Source: Hyphomicrobiales bacterium (GTDB taxonomy: Bacteria; Pseudomonadota; Alphaproteobacteria; Rhizobiales; Beijerinckiaceae). From it: a stretch of DNA of 7,055 nt. The position numbers were made by a program, and so were the translations under genes. This document shows positions 6,124 to 7,055 of this stretch, in pieces. Position 1 is the stretch's first letter, and the number at the start of each line of letters is the position of its first letter. The DNA is taken from assembly GCA_028290085.1 (NCBI GenBank), contig JAQGKN010000470.1, forward strand, positions 1 to 7,055, read 5' to 3'. The notes beneath the pieces were generated by a model. That model made no database searches, was not told the DNA's origin, and worked only from the letters and a program-made list of their open reading frames with translations.

Positions 6124-7055
6124 TTATTTCAGATAGGACAGCGGCACCAGCGTAACGGCCGGGACATAAGTGAGCAGCATCAGGACGGCGAGATAGATCG
6201 CCACGAAGGGCAGCACGCCGCGATAGAGAGAGGGCAGCGGCGTCCCGAACAGCGCATGCGAGGCGAAGAGGTTGAGCCCGAAAGGCGGCAGGAACATGCC
6301 GACCGCGAGATTGACGGTCACGACAATCCCGAAGTGGATCGGGTCAATGCCCGCCTGCGTCGTGATGGGCGACAGCAACGGCATCAAGACGAGGATCGCT
6401 GCGGGCGGCTCGACCACGCTGCCTACGACCAGCAGCATCATGTTGATGACGAGCAGCAACAGCCATGTCTCGAGTTTCATGCTTGCGATGGTCGCGACCA
6501 GCGAGCCCGCGAAACCGCTGGTCGTGATGAACCACGCATAGGCGCCCGCCGCTGCAACGATGATCATGATCTGGCCGACGAGGACCGCCGAATCCAGCAC
6601 GATCTGCCACACGCCGCCCCAGGTGAGTTCGCGGTGCACATAGACGGAAATCAGGATGGCATAGATGCAGGCCACGCCCGCCGCTTCGGTCGGCGTGAAC
6701 AGGCCGCCATAAATACCGCCGAGAATGACGACGGGCGCAAACAAGGCCCAGATGCCGTGTTTCAAAGCTGCAGCTATGTTGCGCCAGCGCGCGGGGGCGC
6801 CGAGCGGTATCATCTCGATGCGCGCGCGCACCATGACGTAGATCGACAAAGCGGTCGCGACGATCAGGCCGGGCACGATGCCTGCGATGAACAGGGTCGT
6901 CACCGACTGCTGCGCCGCGATGGCGTAGATGATCATGGGGATCGAGGGCGGGATGATGACGTCGATCACGCCCGTCGCGGTGATGAGGCTGACGCCGAAG
7001 GTGCGGCCATAGCCGTTCTTTTCGAGCGCGGGCAGCGTGAGTTTGCCGATGGCTG
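6124..7055 (-). CDS. TRAP transporter large permease subunit (DctM-like), N-terminus outside the window
   Basis: Large membrane subunit of a tripartite ATP-independent periplasmic transporter. With a small DctQ-type subunit and a periplasmic binding protein it imports carboxylates using an ion gradient. About 309 C-terminal residues are visible; the family is usually about 425-430, so roughly 115 are missing beyond position 7055. The frame stays open to the window edge. The GTG at 6969 is an internal valine (TGVIDVIIPPSIPM), not a start. Upstream codons give LPALEKNGYGRTFG, matching the usual DctM segment before the IIPPSIPM motif. Other marks are GGLFTPTEAAGVACIYA near 6708, VEPPAAILVLMPLLSP near 6411, IDPIHFGIVVTVNLAVGM near 6340, and PPFGLNLF near 6285. 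Several long hydrophobic segments follow the expected topology. Position beside a UbiD-like decarboxylase suggests an unsaturated or aromatic acid substrate; this is inference. Confidence 0.93.
   Translation of the reverse strand, partial: AIGKLTLPALEKNGYGRTFGVSLITATGVIDVIIPPSIPMIIYAIAAQQSVTTLFIAGIVPGLIVATALSIYVMVRARIEMIPLGAPARWRNIAAALKHGIWALFAPVVILGGIYGGLFTPTEAAGVACIYAILISVYVHRELTWGGVWQIVLDSAVLVGQIMIIVAAAGAYAWFITTSGFAGSLVATIASMKLETWLLLLVINMMLLVVGSVVEPPAAILVLMPLLSPITTQAGIDPIHFGIVVTVNLAVGMFLPPFGLNLFASHALFGTPLPSLYRGVLPFVAIYLAVLMLLTYVPAVTLVPLSYLK

Noticed and set aside
6124..6969. Complete 281-residue DctM protein starting at GTG 6969
   Set aside because: The frame continues open to 7055, and the upstream codons match the conserved DctM segment before IIPPSIPM. 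The GTG is an internal valine and the gene is simply cut by the window edge.

Overview
The window is GC-rich DNA with codon use strongly biased to G or C in third positions. It looks like a proteobacterial chromosome, most likely an alphaproteobacterium of the Hyphomicrobiales type. This rests on base composition, gene style and the TRAP/UbiD gene content; no rRNA or other phylogenetic marker is present. I see no tRNA, rRNA, CRISPR array, insertion sequence or phage gene. Coding density is very high, and no gene-free stretch exceeds about 90 bases.

Layout: two gene blocks converge near position 4170. On the + strand are ilvD (dihydroxy-acid dehydratase, 84-1931), a 12-TM major facilitator transporter (1997-3262) and an EamA-type DMT exporter (TTG start, 3270-4175). 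ilvD and the MFS gene are 65 bases apart; the MFS gene and eamA are 7 bases apart and very probably co-transcribed. On the - strand, reading inward from the right edge, are the C-terminal part of a TRAP transporter large permease (dctM-like, 6124-7055, cut by the window edge), a UbiD-family prenylated-FMN decarboxylase (4639-6069) and a small unrecognised protein of 127 residues (4165-4548). eamA and the small gene overlap tail to tail by 11 bases. Positions 1-83 hold no gene I can assign.

How the genes may work together: ilvD is a housekeeping enzyme of valine, isoleucine and leucine synthesis. The two transporters after it may export metabolites; the EamA protein closely resembles the E. 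coli cysteine/O-acetylserine exporter. The - strand block reads as a catabolic cassette: a TRAP system imports a carboxylic acid, and the UbiD-like enzyme decarboxylates an aromatic, heteroaromatic or alpha,beta-unsaturated acid with a prFMN cofactor, which needs a UbiX made elsewhere. The 127-residue protein is the least explained item in the window. Nothing here clearly amounts to a new biological system; the TRAP/UbiD/127-aa cassette is the part most worth following up.
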